A stretch of 64,000 nt of DNA from Chromatiaceae bacterium (GTDB lineage: Bacteria > Pseudomonadota > Gammaproteobacteria > Chromatiales > Chromatiaceae): contig JALOTB010000011.1 of NCBI GenBank assembly GCA_025458165.1, forward strand, positions 20,342 through 84,341, read 5' to 3'. Below, piece by piece: positions 8,587 to 16,077 of the stretch; position 1 is the stretch's first letter, and the number at the start of each line of letters is the position of its first letter. A program made the translations under genes and the position numbers. Under the pieces are notes generated by a model that saw only the letters and a program-made list of their open reading frames with translations, did not search any database and had not been told where the DNA came from.

Positions 8587-10861
8587 GCCCGAGCACCCCG
8601 CCTTGGTACCACGCGGCGAACCGCCCCCAATGGGTAGCGACAGCATCGACAAGGCGTCCCCCCGAGGGCGCTACGCGGAGGTGCTTGAGCGCTGCCGCGA
8701 CATGACGCTGATTTTCGGCAACACCCAGCTCTCGGAGCTGCTCGACAAGACCGGCGCGGCCTTTCTGGACTTTGCCGAGCGCGCCGAGAACAACCGCATG
8801 CAGGGCCAACTCTTCGAGGCGATGGGCATCATCCAGCGCCGGCGCCTCGACATCGAGCACAGCTTCCGCCGGCAGATCACCCAGGGCTTCGACGACTTTG
8901 GGCACCTGGAGCCACCCTCACGCGACCTCACCGCTGCGATGGACAGCGACGAGCTCTCACTGGTGGAGCCCGAAGAGATGGAAGAGTCGATCGCGGAGGA
9001 GAATCTGATCGTCCGCGCCAACGCGACCTACTTCCCGGAGCTTTACGCACTGAGCCAGCGCCTGGCGGTGATCAACAACGGCAAAAAGCTGCGCGACTAC
9101 GAGATCCCTGCGGGCCCCCACCACCTGGTGCACAGTTTCCGGCGCTCCCTGCGAGGGCTGGAGCTGGAGGTCCGGGTCAAGATCATCCTCTACGCCCTGT
9201 TCGACAAGTTCGTCATCAAGCAGGCCAAGGGGCTGTACGACGAGCTCAATGGCAGCCTCAAGGCCGCCGGCATCCTGCCCAACCTGAAGCCGGTGCACGT
9301 CCGCTCCGAGCAAACCGGCTCCGCCGCGCCGGCGAAGCCCGCTCCGCCGCCGGGATCGAGCGAGCCCCCGGCGAGCACCGAGCCACCGACGCTGGGCGCG
9401 GAGCTTTTCGACTCCATCATCGACCTGATGTCGACCCGCCGCGCGCGCCGACGGGGTGGGCGCCCCGCCGCGCCGGTCGACCCTGCGGTGGCCGCCGCGA
9501 CCTCCCGCGACCTGGTCTCGGCCCTGAGCGACCTACAATCCCATGCCGCCGCGCATCCGCTCCCCGACATCGTCAGCACGGGACCCGGCGGAATCCCCAA
9601 CCTGGAGATCGACGTCGCCTTCATCGAGCGCGTCAAGGAGACCCTTTCCCAGGAGCGCGATCAGGCACTGTCGCGGATCGATCAGGACAAGCTCGCGCCG
9701 ATGGACGCGGACCTGATCGACCTGATCGGCATGTTGTTCGAGTACATGCTCAACGACCCGGTGCTGCCGAATGTGGCCAAGGCGCTGCTCAGTCACCTGC
9801 ACACGCCGTATCTCAAGGTCGCCCTGATCGACCGTCGCCTCTTGGTGGACGCGCGCCATCCCGCGCGGCGCCTGCTCGACCAGATGGTCGAGGCCGGCAG
9901 CCTGTGGATCGACGAGAGCAAGCCCGAGCGCGGGATCTTCCCGGCCATGCAGCGGGCCGTCGACCGCGTCCTCCAGGACTTCAAGGACGACGTATCGCTC
10001 TTCGACGAGCTGCTCGCCGCCTTCGAGGAGGCGATGGGGGAGCAGCAGCGCCGCACCGATACCCTGGAGCAGCGCACCCAAGACGCCGCGAAGGGCCGCG
10101 AGAAGCTCCAGCTCGCCCGCGAGCGGGGCGGCGAGGAGATCGCTCGTCTAACGCGGTCCTTCCCACTCCCGCCCGCAGTCAGCGACTTCCTCGCGAAGCC
10201 CTGGCTGGATCATCTGGTCTTCATCTTGCTGCGCGACCCCGACGAAGACCGCGGCGATGCCTGGCGGTCGGCCTTGCAGACCGCGGCCGACCTCACCGGG
10301 CTGTTCGCGCCTGAAGTCCCAAGGGGCGATCGGCGCGCGGCGCTGGCGCGCCTCGGCGACCTCCCCGGGCGCATCAGCGCAGGGGTGCAACGTATGGGCG
10401 GCGCGAGCCGGGCCACCCTCGACCCGCTCAACGCCCTCCTCGCGACACCCGAGAGCTGGCAGGCACCCACGTCCGCTCCACCGTCCGCCCCTGCGGTCGC
10501 AGAGCGCCCTGCGCCGAGCACGCCAGCGGCCGTCTCCGAGCAGGAGCAGGACGTGATCAACCGGCTGCGCAAGACCAAGCTGGGGACCTGGTTCGAGCTC
10601 ACCGCCGAGCCCGGCGGCGTCTCGCGACGAATCAAGCTCTCCTGGTTGAGCCCGCTGACCTCCACCTGCATGTTCGTTGACCGCTCGGGGATGCAGGCCG
10701 AGATCAAGACCCTCAACGAGCTGGCGCAGGACATCATCGATGGCCGCGCGCGCGTGATCCGCCCTCCCAAGCACCCCTTCATCGAGCGGGCGCTCGTCTC
10801 CATCCGCAAGGTGCTGAAGGGCAACGGAAGCGCATCCGCCAACGCGGGGGGGCCGGCTTAG
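8576..10861 (+). CDS. DUF1631 family protein
   Basis: The protein has up to 761 residues. The GTG at 8576 overlaps the preceding gene; an ATG at 8630 would give 743 residues, and neither has a strong ribosome site. It is largely helical, with a Pro/Ala-rich linker near residues 250-280 and a coiled-coil stretch near 480-520. The C-terminal 90 residues (LGTWFEL, KLSWLSPLTSTCMFVDRSG) resemble the conserved end of DUF1631 proteins, a beta-rich PilZ-like segment. Some databases mislabel this family thymidine phosphorylase; no such motif is present here. Its role is unknown, and a link to c-di-GMP through the PilZ-like end is speculation. Confidence 0.8.
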   Translation: MRTEPEHPALVPRGEPPPMGSDSIDKASPRGRYAEVLERCRDMTLIFGNTQLSELLDKTGAAFLDFAERAENNRMQGQLFEAMGIIQRRRLDIEHSFRRQITQGFDDFGHLEPPSRDLTAAMDSDELSLVEPEEMEESIAEENLIVRANATYFPELYALSQRLAVINNGKKLRDYEIPAGPHHLVHSFRRSLRGLELEVRVKIILYALFDKFVIKQAKGLYDELNGSLKAAGILPNLKPVHVRSEQTGSAAPAKPAPPPGSSEPPASTEPPTLGAELFDSIIDLMSTRRARRRGGRPAAPVDPAVAAATSRDLVSALSDLQSHAAAHPLPDIVSTGPGGIPNLEIDVAFIERVKETLSQERDQALSRIDQDKLAPMDADLIDLIGMLFEYMLNDPVLPNVAKALLSHLHTPYLKVALIDRRLLVDARHPARRLLDQMVEAGSLWIDESKPERGIFPAMQRAVDRVLQDFKDDVSLFDELLAAFEEAMGEQQRRTDTLEQRTQDAAKGREKLQLARERGGEEIARLTRSFPLPPAVSDFLAKPWLDHLVFILLRDPDEDRGDAWRSALQTAADLTGLFAPEVPRGDRRAALARLGDLPGRISAGVQRMGGASRATLDPLNALLATPESWQAPTSAPPSAPAVAERPAPSTPAAVSEQEQDVINRLRKTKLGTWFELTAEPGGVSRRIKLSWLSPLTSTCMFVDRSGMQAEIKTLNELAQDIIDGRARVIRPPKHPFIERALVSIRKVLKGNGSASANAGGPA

Positions 10862-10881
10862 CCGCCGCCACGCCCGCGTAC

Positions 10882-10910
10882 CCGAGCGCCCGCCGGTAGG
10901 GGGCGCTCGG
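10882..10910. terminator. possible bidirectional hairpin terminator
   Basis: CCGAGCGCCC pairs with GGGGCGCTCGG around a GCCGGTA loop, exactly between the convergent DUF1631 and transglycosylase genes. There is no uridine tract on either side, so termination is inferred from position and stem strength only. Confidence 0.45.
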
Positions 10911-11558
10911 TCAGGACCCGGCCGAGCCGCGCTCCGCCCAAAGGAGCTGAAGTACCTTACGCACGTAGCTCTGAGTCTCTGGGTATGGGGGTATTTGGCG
11001 GCCGTGGCGGATGACGGCGCCCTCGCCCGCGTTGTAGGCCGCGAGCGCAAGCCGCAGATCGTGCTCGAAGAGGTTGAGGAGATCGCGCAGATAGCGGGCC
11101 CCGCCACGCAGGTTCTGGCCCGGGTCCCAGATGTCCGAGACGCCGTAGCGCGCCGCGGTCGCGGGCATGAGCTGCATTAACCCGACGGCCCCAGCCGAGG
11201 AGACCGCCGAGGGATTGTAGGCCGACTCGGTGCGCACCACCGCGTGGAGCAGCTCGGGATGCAGATTGAACTGCCGGGCGGTGCTCTCAATCAATGTGGC
11301 ATAGTGCGCGCGCCGCGCCGAGGCGGGACCTGGGGCTGGGGCGAGCCGCCGGCGCCCCGCGGCGACCACCTTCCGCGGCTTTTCCTCGATGACCCGTTTC
11401 GTCTCCCGCTTCCACTCGAGCCGGTATTTGGTCCCGGTCAGCGGCTGATCCGAGAAATAGATCATGCCGTCGGCGTCGACGTACTTGTAGACGTCCGCGA
11501 GACTCGGAACCGGCAGGAACAAGAGCAGCAGGATGACTCCACGCAGGACATCCCTCAT
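10911..11558 (-). CDS. lytic transglycosylase with N-terminal DUF4124 domain
   Basis: The protein has 215 residues with a signal peptide (LLLLFLPVPSLADVYKYVDADG). The DUF4124 module (about 20-60) is followed by a basic linker and an SLT/goose-lysozyme-like domain (about 85-210). The catalytic glutamate is in VVRTESAYNP, and supporting motifs GLMQLMPATA and AYNAGEGAV are intact. It would cleave peptidoglycan glycan strands to 1,6-anhydro-muramyl products in the periplasm. It is convergent with the DUF1631 gene and followed upstream by the Nudix gene on the same strand. Confidence 0.9.
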   Translation of the reverse strand: MRDVLRGVILLLLFLPVPSLADVYKYVDADGMIYFSDQPLTGTKYRLEWKRETKRVIEEKPRKVVAAGRRRLAPAPGPASARRAHYATLIESTARQFNLHPELLHAVVRTESAYNPSAVSSAGAVGLMQLMPATAARYGVSDIWDPGQNLRGGARYLRDLLNLFEHDLRLALAAYNAGEGAVIRHGRQIPPYPETQSYVRKVLQLLWAERGSAGS

Positions 11559-11615
11559 GGCTCGATTCCCCCTCAGGCTTCTCGACGGGCTGGCCGCCGA
11601 CCGGGCAGGCCCAAC

Positions 11616-12230
11616 TCAGTACGCAGAGGGCTCGATACCCCAGCGCGCACGCAGGGCGCCGCGGTTAAGCGCCAGCCACTGCAGCGAGATGATAGCCGCG
11701 GAATTGTCAAGGCCGCTAGCAAAGAGCGTCGTCAGCGCCTGCTCGAGATCAAAAACTGTGACCCGCGTCTCTTCTCCCTCATGGCGGAGCCCGAAGACGC
11801 CCCCCGCGTCGGCCGCGCTCACCCGACCGCAGTAGAGGTCCAACCGCTGCGCCGCGATCCCGGGGCTGATCTGTACGGTGCCGATCGGGATCAGATCGAC
11901 GATCGCGCAGCCCGCCTCTTCCATCGCCTCACGGCGCACGACCTGCGCCGGGTCCTCGCCCGGGTGAATCACGCCCCCAACGGGCTCGAGCGTCCATGCC
12001 GCCGCCCCCAGCTCGAGGACACCGATGCGGAATTGCTCCACCATCACCACCTGATCGCTCAGCGGGTCGTAGAGGATGGCCGCCGCGGCGTGCATCGGCT
12101 CAACCCGTTCACGATAGATCGCCCCACTCCAGCCACCCGCGAACAGACGGTGGCGCAGACAATAGCGGGCAACGCGCAAGAAGCCATCGAAGCAGACCTC
12201 GCGCGCAATGACCTCAATGGCGTGCTTCAC
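11616..12230 (-). CDS. Nudix hydrolase, ADP-ribose pyrophosphatase-like
   Basis: The Nudix box is complete: GVIHPGEDPAQVVRREAMEEAG fits G-x5-E-x7-RE-x2-EE-x-G. The preceding EPVGG and following TVQISPGIAAQRLDLYCG resemble NudF (ADP-sugar diphosphatase). I chose GTG 12230, with GAGG five bases upstream, giving 204 residues, close to NudF (209). An ATG at 12299 would add 23 residues without homology. The exact substrate cannot be decided. No partner genes point to a pathway. Confidence 0.85.
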   Translation of the reverse strand: MKHAIEVIAREVCFDGFLRVARYCLRHRLFAGGWSGAIYRERVEPMHAAAAILYDPLSDQVVMVEQFRIGVLELGAAAWTLEPVGGVIHPGEDPAQVVRREAMEEAGCAIVDLIPIGTVQISPGIAAQRLDLYCGRVSAADAGGVFGLRHEGEETRVTVFDLEQALTTLFASGLDNSAAIISLQWLALNRGALRARWGIEPSAY

Positions 12231-12565
12231 CCATACCTCGCTTCGGCTCAGGCGCACCGAAGACCAACGCAAGTTAATAGACTCGTGGGCCAGCAACAAT
12301 CAATGAGCGAAACGCTCAGCTACTCCCTCAATCAACCACCGCGAGGGGAGATCGGGGCGCCGGGCAAGTAGGCACCAGCCCCGCTAAACACAATCACGTA
12401 AAGACCGCAACCCCGGGAAATCCCTATAGCTTCGGTAGGGGTCATCGATCACAGGGGCACGTGACCCGCATGGTCTACGGGCGATGATCCGAGCAATCAC
12501 CGATCGCGCCCCAATGTATTGCCTTAGCTTGCTGGTCAGTCATGAGCCCCCATGGCAGATACGGG
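12231..12565. other. non-coding region between the Nudix gene and the DUF882 promoter
   Basis: About 330 bases with no convincing reading frame, RNA gene or repeat. It is less GC-rich than its surroundings and must hold the Nudix promoter. Confidence 0.4.
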
Positions 12566-12593
12566 TTGCAACGCTCCGTCGCCTATTTATAAT
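12566..12593 (+). promoter_or_regulatory. sigma-70-type promoter for the DUF882 gene
   Basis: TTGCAA (12566-12571) and TATAAT (12588-12593) are separated by 16 bases. The -10 box is a perfect consensus and lies 36 bases before the ATG, unusual in this GC-rich sequence. Confidence 0.7.
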
Positions 12594-12629
12594 CGCGGCA
12601 CCACCAATCGCTGACATAACGGGGTCTAC

Positions 12630-13157
12630 ATGAATCGGCGACAGTTCCTGGGGCTCGCCCTGTCCACTGCAGTAACTCCCGCCTTCGCCAAGAAACAGAG
12701 CAACCAACCACGCATCCTCTCCCTCCGCCATCTCCATACCGATGAGAAGATCCGAGTCACTTACCGCATCGGCGACCAGTACCAGCGCGACGGCCTCCAG
12801 AAGCTCAACCGCTTTCTCCGCGATTACCGCACCGGCGAGGTGACGGTCATCGACCCCAAGCTCTTCGACCTCCTCCACGACATCCAGCGACGCACCGGCA
12901 ACCCCGACGGGACCTTCGAGATCTTCAGCGCCTACCGCTCGGCCCAGACCAACGCCACGATGCGCAGGGTGTCCCGCAAGGTCGCCAGACGCAGCCTCCA
13001 CATGGCGGGCAAGGCACTCGACATCCGCCTAGAGAACACCTCCACACGCAAGGTCCGCGACTCGGCCATCGCCCTGGAGCGCGGCGGGGTGGGCTTCTAT
13101 CCCAAATCCGACTTCGTCCATATTGACACTGGGGAAGTGCGTCGCTGGGGCGCCTAG
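12630..13157 (+). CDS. DUF882 / peptidase M15-like YcbK family protein, probable Tat substrate
   Basis: The protein has 175 residues. It starts with a twin-arginine-like signal (NRRQFLGLALSTAVTPAFA), so export of a folded, metal-bearing protein by Tat is likely. The body has the YcbK/DUF882 pattern: FSAYRSAQTN, SLHMAGKALDIR (His and Asp ligands) and SDFVHIDTG (last His), the zinc-binding set of the M15 D,D-peptidase fold. It probably acts on peptidoglycan in the periplasm. A consensus promoter lies directly upstream. It ends three bases before the start of the convergent membrane-protein gene's 3' end. Confidence 0.85.
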   Translation: MNRRQFLGLALSTAVTPAFAKKQSNQPRILSLRHLHTDEKIRVTYRIGDQYQRDGLQKLNRFLRDYRTGEVTVIDPKLFDLLHDIQRRTGNPDGTFEIFSAYRSAQTNATMRRVSRKVARRSLHMAGKALDIRLENTSTRKVRDSAIALERGGVGFYPKSDFVHIDTGEVRRWGA

Positions 13158-13160
13158 TGG

Positions 13161-13709
13161 CTAGCCCGCGCCCCGCGGGTCACCCGAGCCCCCATCGTCG
13201 AGGGCCTCACCGCCCCCCGGCGTCGCCGTGCCGATGCTCGCCTCCGGGTGGTGGCGGACGATGACCTCGCGCACCTCATCCACACGGGCGCGAGGCACGT
13301 CCACGAGCAGCAGGAGCTGACCAACTGCGAGGGCACGCTGGAAGCTATCGAGCCGGTGGTTGTGCTCTTGGCTCCCGAGCATCGCCGTCACCAATGCGCC
13401 GAATCCCGCGCCCGCGGCAGTTCCGGCGAGCAGGGCCCCGCCGCCAAGCACGATGCCCGCAGGGGGAAAGGCAACCGCCAGGAGTCCCCCCAGCAGACCC
13501 GCCACGCCACCGAGCCCCACGCCCCACTCGATGCCGCGCCCGATCTCGGTGCGCTGCCACAGGCCCGCCTCGGGCAGATCCTTGAGCTCGTGACTCAGGC
13601 CCGCGACCACATGGAGATGGGCCTGTGGGATGCCCCCCGCCTCGAGCTCCTCAACGACGGCACGACAGCTCGCCTCGGTGGGGAGCAGCACATAGAGTCG
13701 CCGCATCAT
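13161..13709 (-). CDS. glycine-rich membrane protein, DUF1269-like
   Basis: The protein has 182 residues (ATG 13709; an ATG at 13706 is better spaced from AGGAGG). An N-terminal beta-alpha-like part (RRLYVLLPTEASCRAVVEELE, then IPQAHLHVVAG) is followed by a Gly/Ala-rich hydrophobic hairpin (about 65-110) and a second soluble part with VDVPRARVDEV. This layout, a ferredoxin-like half on each side of a glycine-zipper membrane hairpin, resembles DUF1269 and general-stress 17M-like proteins. Function is unknown. It lies 22 bases after the ATPase gene start region on the same strand's downstream side and may share its transcript. Confidence 0.65.
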   Translation of the reverse strand: MMRRLYVLLPTEASCRAVVEELEAGGIPQAHLHVVAGLSHELKDLPEAGLWQRTEIGRGIEWGVGLGGVAGLLGGLLAVAFPPAGIVLGGGALLAGTAAGAGFGALVTAMLGSQEHNHRLDSFQRALAVGQLLLLVDVPRARVDEVREVIVRHHPEASIGTATPGGGEALDDGGSGDPRGAG

Positions 13710-13731
13710 GCCTCCTCTGCATCATGCGCGG

Positions 13732-15642
13732 TCAGCCGACCGCGGCCCCGATCGAGTGCGGGCCGAGTGGCCGCCCTCCGCCCTCCAGCGTGTCCGGGTG
13801 CCGGCCGCATCGAATCTCCAGGGCCAGACCAGCGTCCTGGGGGAAGCGCTGGGCGACTACCCACACCTGGCCGACGGCCTCGTCGTCGCGCAGCGCGGTC
13901 AGGCCGCCGCGTATCCGGGTCTCGTCGGAGAAGGCGAAGGGCTCGTCGAGAAACACGAACGGCCGGTCCCGGCCCAGCCGCGCGGCGAGCTCCCCGACCA
14001 ACGCCAGTCGCAGCGCCAGCAGCACCTGCCGCTGGGTCCCCGAGGAGGTCTCCGCAGCCTCGAGGAAGCCGTGTTTGTCTGCGCAGTAGAGCCGGACACG
14101 CAGGGTCTCGTCGAGCTCGAGGTGCGTGTAGCCGCCATCCGTTAGCCGCGGCAGCAGCCGCCCCACGCGCGCCCCGAGCCGCTCGGCGAAGCGCTCCCAG
14201 CCATGACGCGCGCTCCCCTCTAGGAGCTCGCTCGCGAGCGTCGCGGTGGCGATACGGGCGCGGTGCCCGTCCAGCGCCTGGCTGGCCTGCGCCCGCTCCG
14301 CCGCGAGTGCCCGGGCCCGCTCCCGCGCGAGCCGTGCCCGCTCCAGCGTCGCACCCAGCGCCTGGCGCCGCTCCACAAGGGCACCACCAAGGTGCTCCAA
14401 CCAGGCGCGCTCGTGGGCGACCGCCGAGCGGACCTCCTGCGGACTCGCCGCGAGCGCCAGCACCCGCTGCGCAAGGCGCATCCGCCGCTCGGAATCCGGC
14501 CGGTCGACGAGGGTCCCTGTCCCTAATGCGACGCCCCCTGGCTCGAGCTGGTCCGCGGCGATGGGTCTTCTCAGCGGCCCGACGGGGCCGATGTCGAGGT
14601 CGTCGAGCTGTTCGAGCCAGGCGGCGAGCCGCCGGCCACGATTGAGTCGCCGCCGGCCCGCCAGCGCGCGAGCGAGGTGCCAGAGCCCGAGGAGCAAGAG
14701 GACGCCGCCCAAGGCGATGCCCCCGTAGACCAGGACGGCCTCGCCCGTCAGCCCGAGCGGGGCGGCCAGTCCGTCGAGCCAGCGACCCAGCGCCGGCAGC
14801 GGCCAGAGGTCGGGGCGCAGACGCAGCAGGACCCAGAGTCCGACGACCAGGAATGTCGCGAGGAGCACCAGAGCCGACGCCAGCCCGGCAAGCCCGCGCC
14901 GCAGGCCCTCGCCCAGCGAGGGGCGAGCGGCGCCGGCGTACGCCTGGGCGATCTCCGGAAGCCCCTGGAGCAGCCCGGCGACCGCGCGCTCGCGCCGCTG
15001 CGTGGCGGCCAGCTCCTCGTCGACCCCGTCGGCCGACGGATGGCTCGCCGCGAGTGCGGCGAGCTCGGCGTCGATCGCCGCGACGCGGTCGGCCAGGTGC
15101 TGGGCGGCCTCCTGCTCCACCGCAACCTCCGCCCGGAGCTCCTCGGCGCAGGCCAGCGACGGCGCCACAGCGGCCATCCGGCGCAGCGTCGGGCTCGAGG
15201 GATCGGGTGCCCTGAGCTCGCGCTGGGCGAGGTAGAAGGTCTCGAGATACGCCTCGAAGCCGAAGCCCAGGAGTGCTGTCAGGCGCTCCGCGACGGCATC
15301 GGTGCCGCGCGCCAGCGGCTCTGCGGCGCCGGTTAGGCCGAGCCGCGCCGACTGCTCCCCATCCCTGTCGAACTGGCGGCGGATCTCGTAGTCCTGCCCG
15401 TGCACGGTGACCACTAGGCCCAGCGAGCCGCGCGGCGCGCCCCAGCGGACCAGCGCCGCGATCCGGTCGGGACCCAGCGCATCGGTGCGGCCGAACAGGG
15501 CGAGGCAGAGGAGCTCGCCGATCGCGCTCTTGCCGGTCTCATTGTCGCCGCCGACGCCGATCAGCCCGCGCTGCGGCAGATCGGCGAGCCGCAGGCGCCG
15601 ATAGCACAGCAGGTCCTCGGCCTCCAGGCTGCGGATGATCAC
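13732..15642 (-). CDS. SMC/RecF-like ATPase with two membrane segments (YhaN-like)
   Basis: The protein has 636 residues. The Walker A sequence GGDNETGKSA follows an N-terminal LEAEDLLCYRRL strand typical of RecF/SbcC/YhaN ATPases. Near the C-terminus are the signature SSGTQRQVLLALR and the Walker B FVFLDEP. Arginine- and Ala-rich coiled coils fill the middle, and two hydrophobic segments (about residues 235-265 and 290-320) interrupt them, as in YhaN. YhaN-like proteins usually pair with a YhaO/SbcD-type nuclease, but none is adjacent. The upstream gene overlaps by four bases (ATGA) and encodes only a 65-residue protein. A DNA-end or membrane-associated repair role is inference. Confidence 0.75.
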   Translation of the reverse strand: MIIRSLEAEDLLCYRRLRLADLPQRGLIGVGGDNETGKSAIGELLCLALFGRTDALGPDRIAALVRWGAPRGSLGLVVTVHGQDYEIRRQFDRDGEQSARLGLTGAAEPLARGTDAVAERLTALLGFGFEAYLETFYLAQRELRAPDPSSPTLRRMAAVAPSLACAEELRAEVAVEQEAAQHLADRVAAIDAELAALAASHPSADGVDEELAATQRRERAVAGLLQGLPEIAQAYAGAARPSLGEGLRRGLAGLASALVLLATFLVVGLWVLLRLRPDLWPLPALGRWLDGLAAPLGLTGEAVLVYGGIALGGVLLLLGLWHLARALAGRRRLNRGRRLAAWLEQLDDLDIGPVGPLRRPIAADQLEPGGVALGTGTLVDRPDSERRMRLAQRVLALAASPQEVRSAVAHERAWLEHLGGALVERRQALGATLERARLARERARALAAERAQASQALDGHRARIATATLASELLEGSARHGWERFAERLGARVGRLLPRLTDGGYTHLELDETLRVRLYCADKHGFLEAAETSSGTQRQVLLALRLALVGELAARLGRDRPFVFLDEPFAFSDETRIRGGLTALRDDEAVGQVWVVAQRFPQDAGLALEIRCGRHPDTLEGGGRPLGPHSIGAAVG

Positions 15643-15836
15643 GCCCTGCCCTCGCGCTCCTTGGCCTTGAGCCGCCCGAGCGCCAGGGCGACGGCGGCAC
15701 GAAAGGCCGGCTCGTCGAAGTCCGCGCGGGCGTCCCGCCGCCGCTCGAGCTCCTCCTCACACCAGGCGGCGAACGCGGCGGAGGGACGCGGCGCGGCCTC
15801 TCCCGCCGGCTTGCGGCCGAAGGGCAATCGGATCAT
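15639..15836 (-). CDS. small protein translationally coupled to the YhaN-like ATPase
   Basis: From ATG 15836 this is a 65-residue charged protein (IRLPFGRKPAG..., then an Arg/Glu-rich helix). Its stop overlaps the ATPase start in an ATGA, a strong sign of coupled translation. An earlier in-frame ATG at 15926 would add 30 residues that abut hairpin repeat D and lack a ribosome site, so it was not used. No known domain is recognised. The position suggests an accessory subunit of the ATPase. Confidence 0.6.
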   Translation of the reverse strand: MIRLPFGRKPAGEAAPRPSAAFAAWCEEELERRRDARADFDEPAFRAAVALALGRLKAKEREGRA

Positions 15837-15930
15837 GGGGCGGACCTTGGCAAGCTTCGCGCAGACATCGGGGGTATTGTCCGGAAATCCCCTCCCCTTG
15901 CCTACACGGCAGGCGGGTGAATTCATGGCA

Positions 15931-16076
15931 CCTGAAAAAATCCCATCCCTGGGATTTTTTCAGGCGCGAAGCGAAAAGTGCGATTTCCGCTTCGGCTCAT
16001 TTTCAAGTGCTTGGGCACTTGACAATGGCGGCACATCCCTGTGCCGCACGGGCACCATGAATTTTTCAAGGTGCCC
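15931..16076 (-). repeat. multi-hairpin interspersed repeat, copy D
   Basis: Read on the minus strand the hairpin order matches copy A: GGGCACC/GGTGCCC; GCGGCACA/TGTGCCGC (loop almost identical to copy A); ATTGTCAAGTGC/GCACTTGAAAAT at 16026-15999; a GAAGCGG/CGCTTC stem; and a perfect 14-bp stem CCTGAAAAAATCCC with its complement at 15931-15964. One base separates it from the stop codon of the RNase gene. The terminal stem has runs of A and T and could also terminate transcription. Confidence 0.75.
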
Positions 16077-16077
16077 T

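Noticed and set aside
13248..14645. Long rightward frame across the DUF1269-like and ATPase genes
   Set aside because: Antisense to two genes with clear motifs. Composition is dominated by Arg, Ala and Pro.
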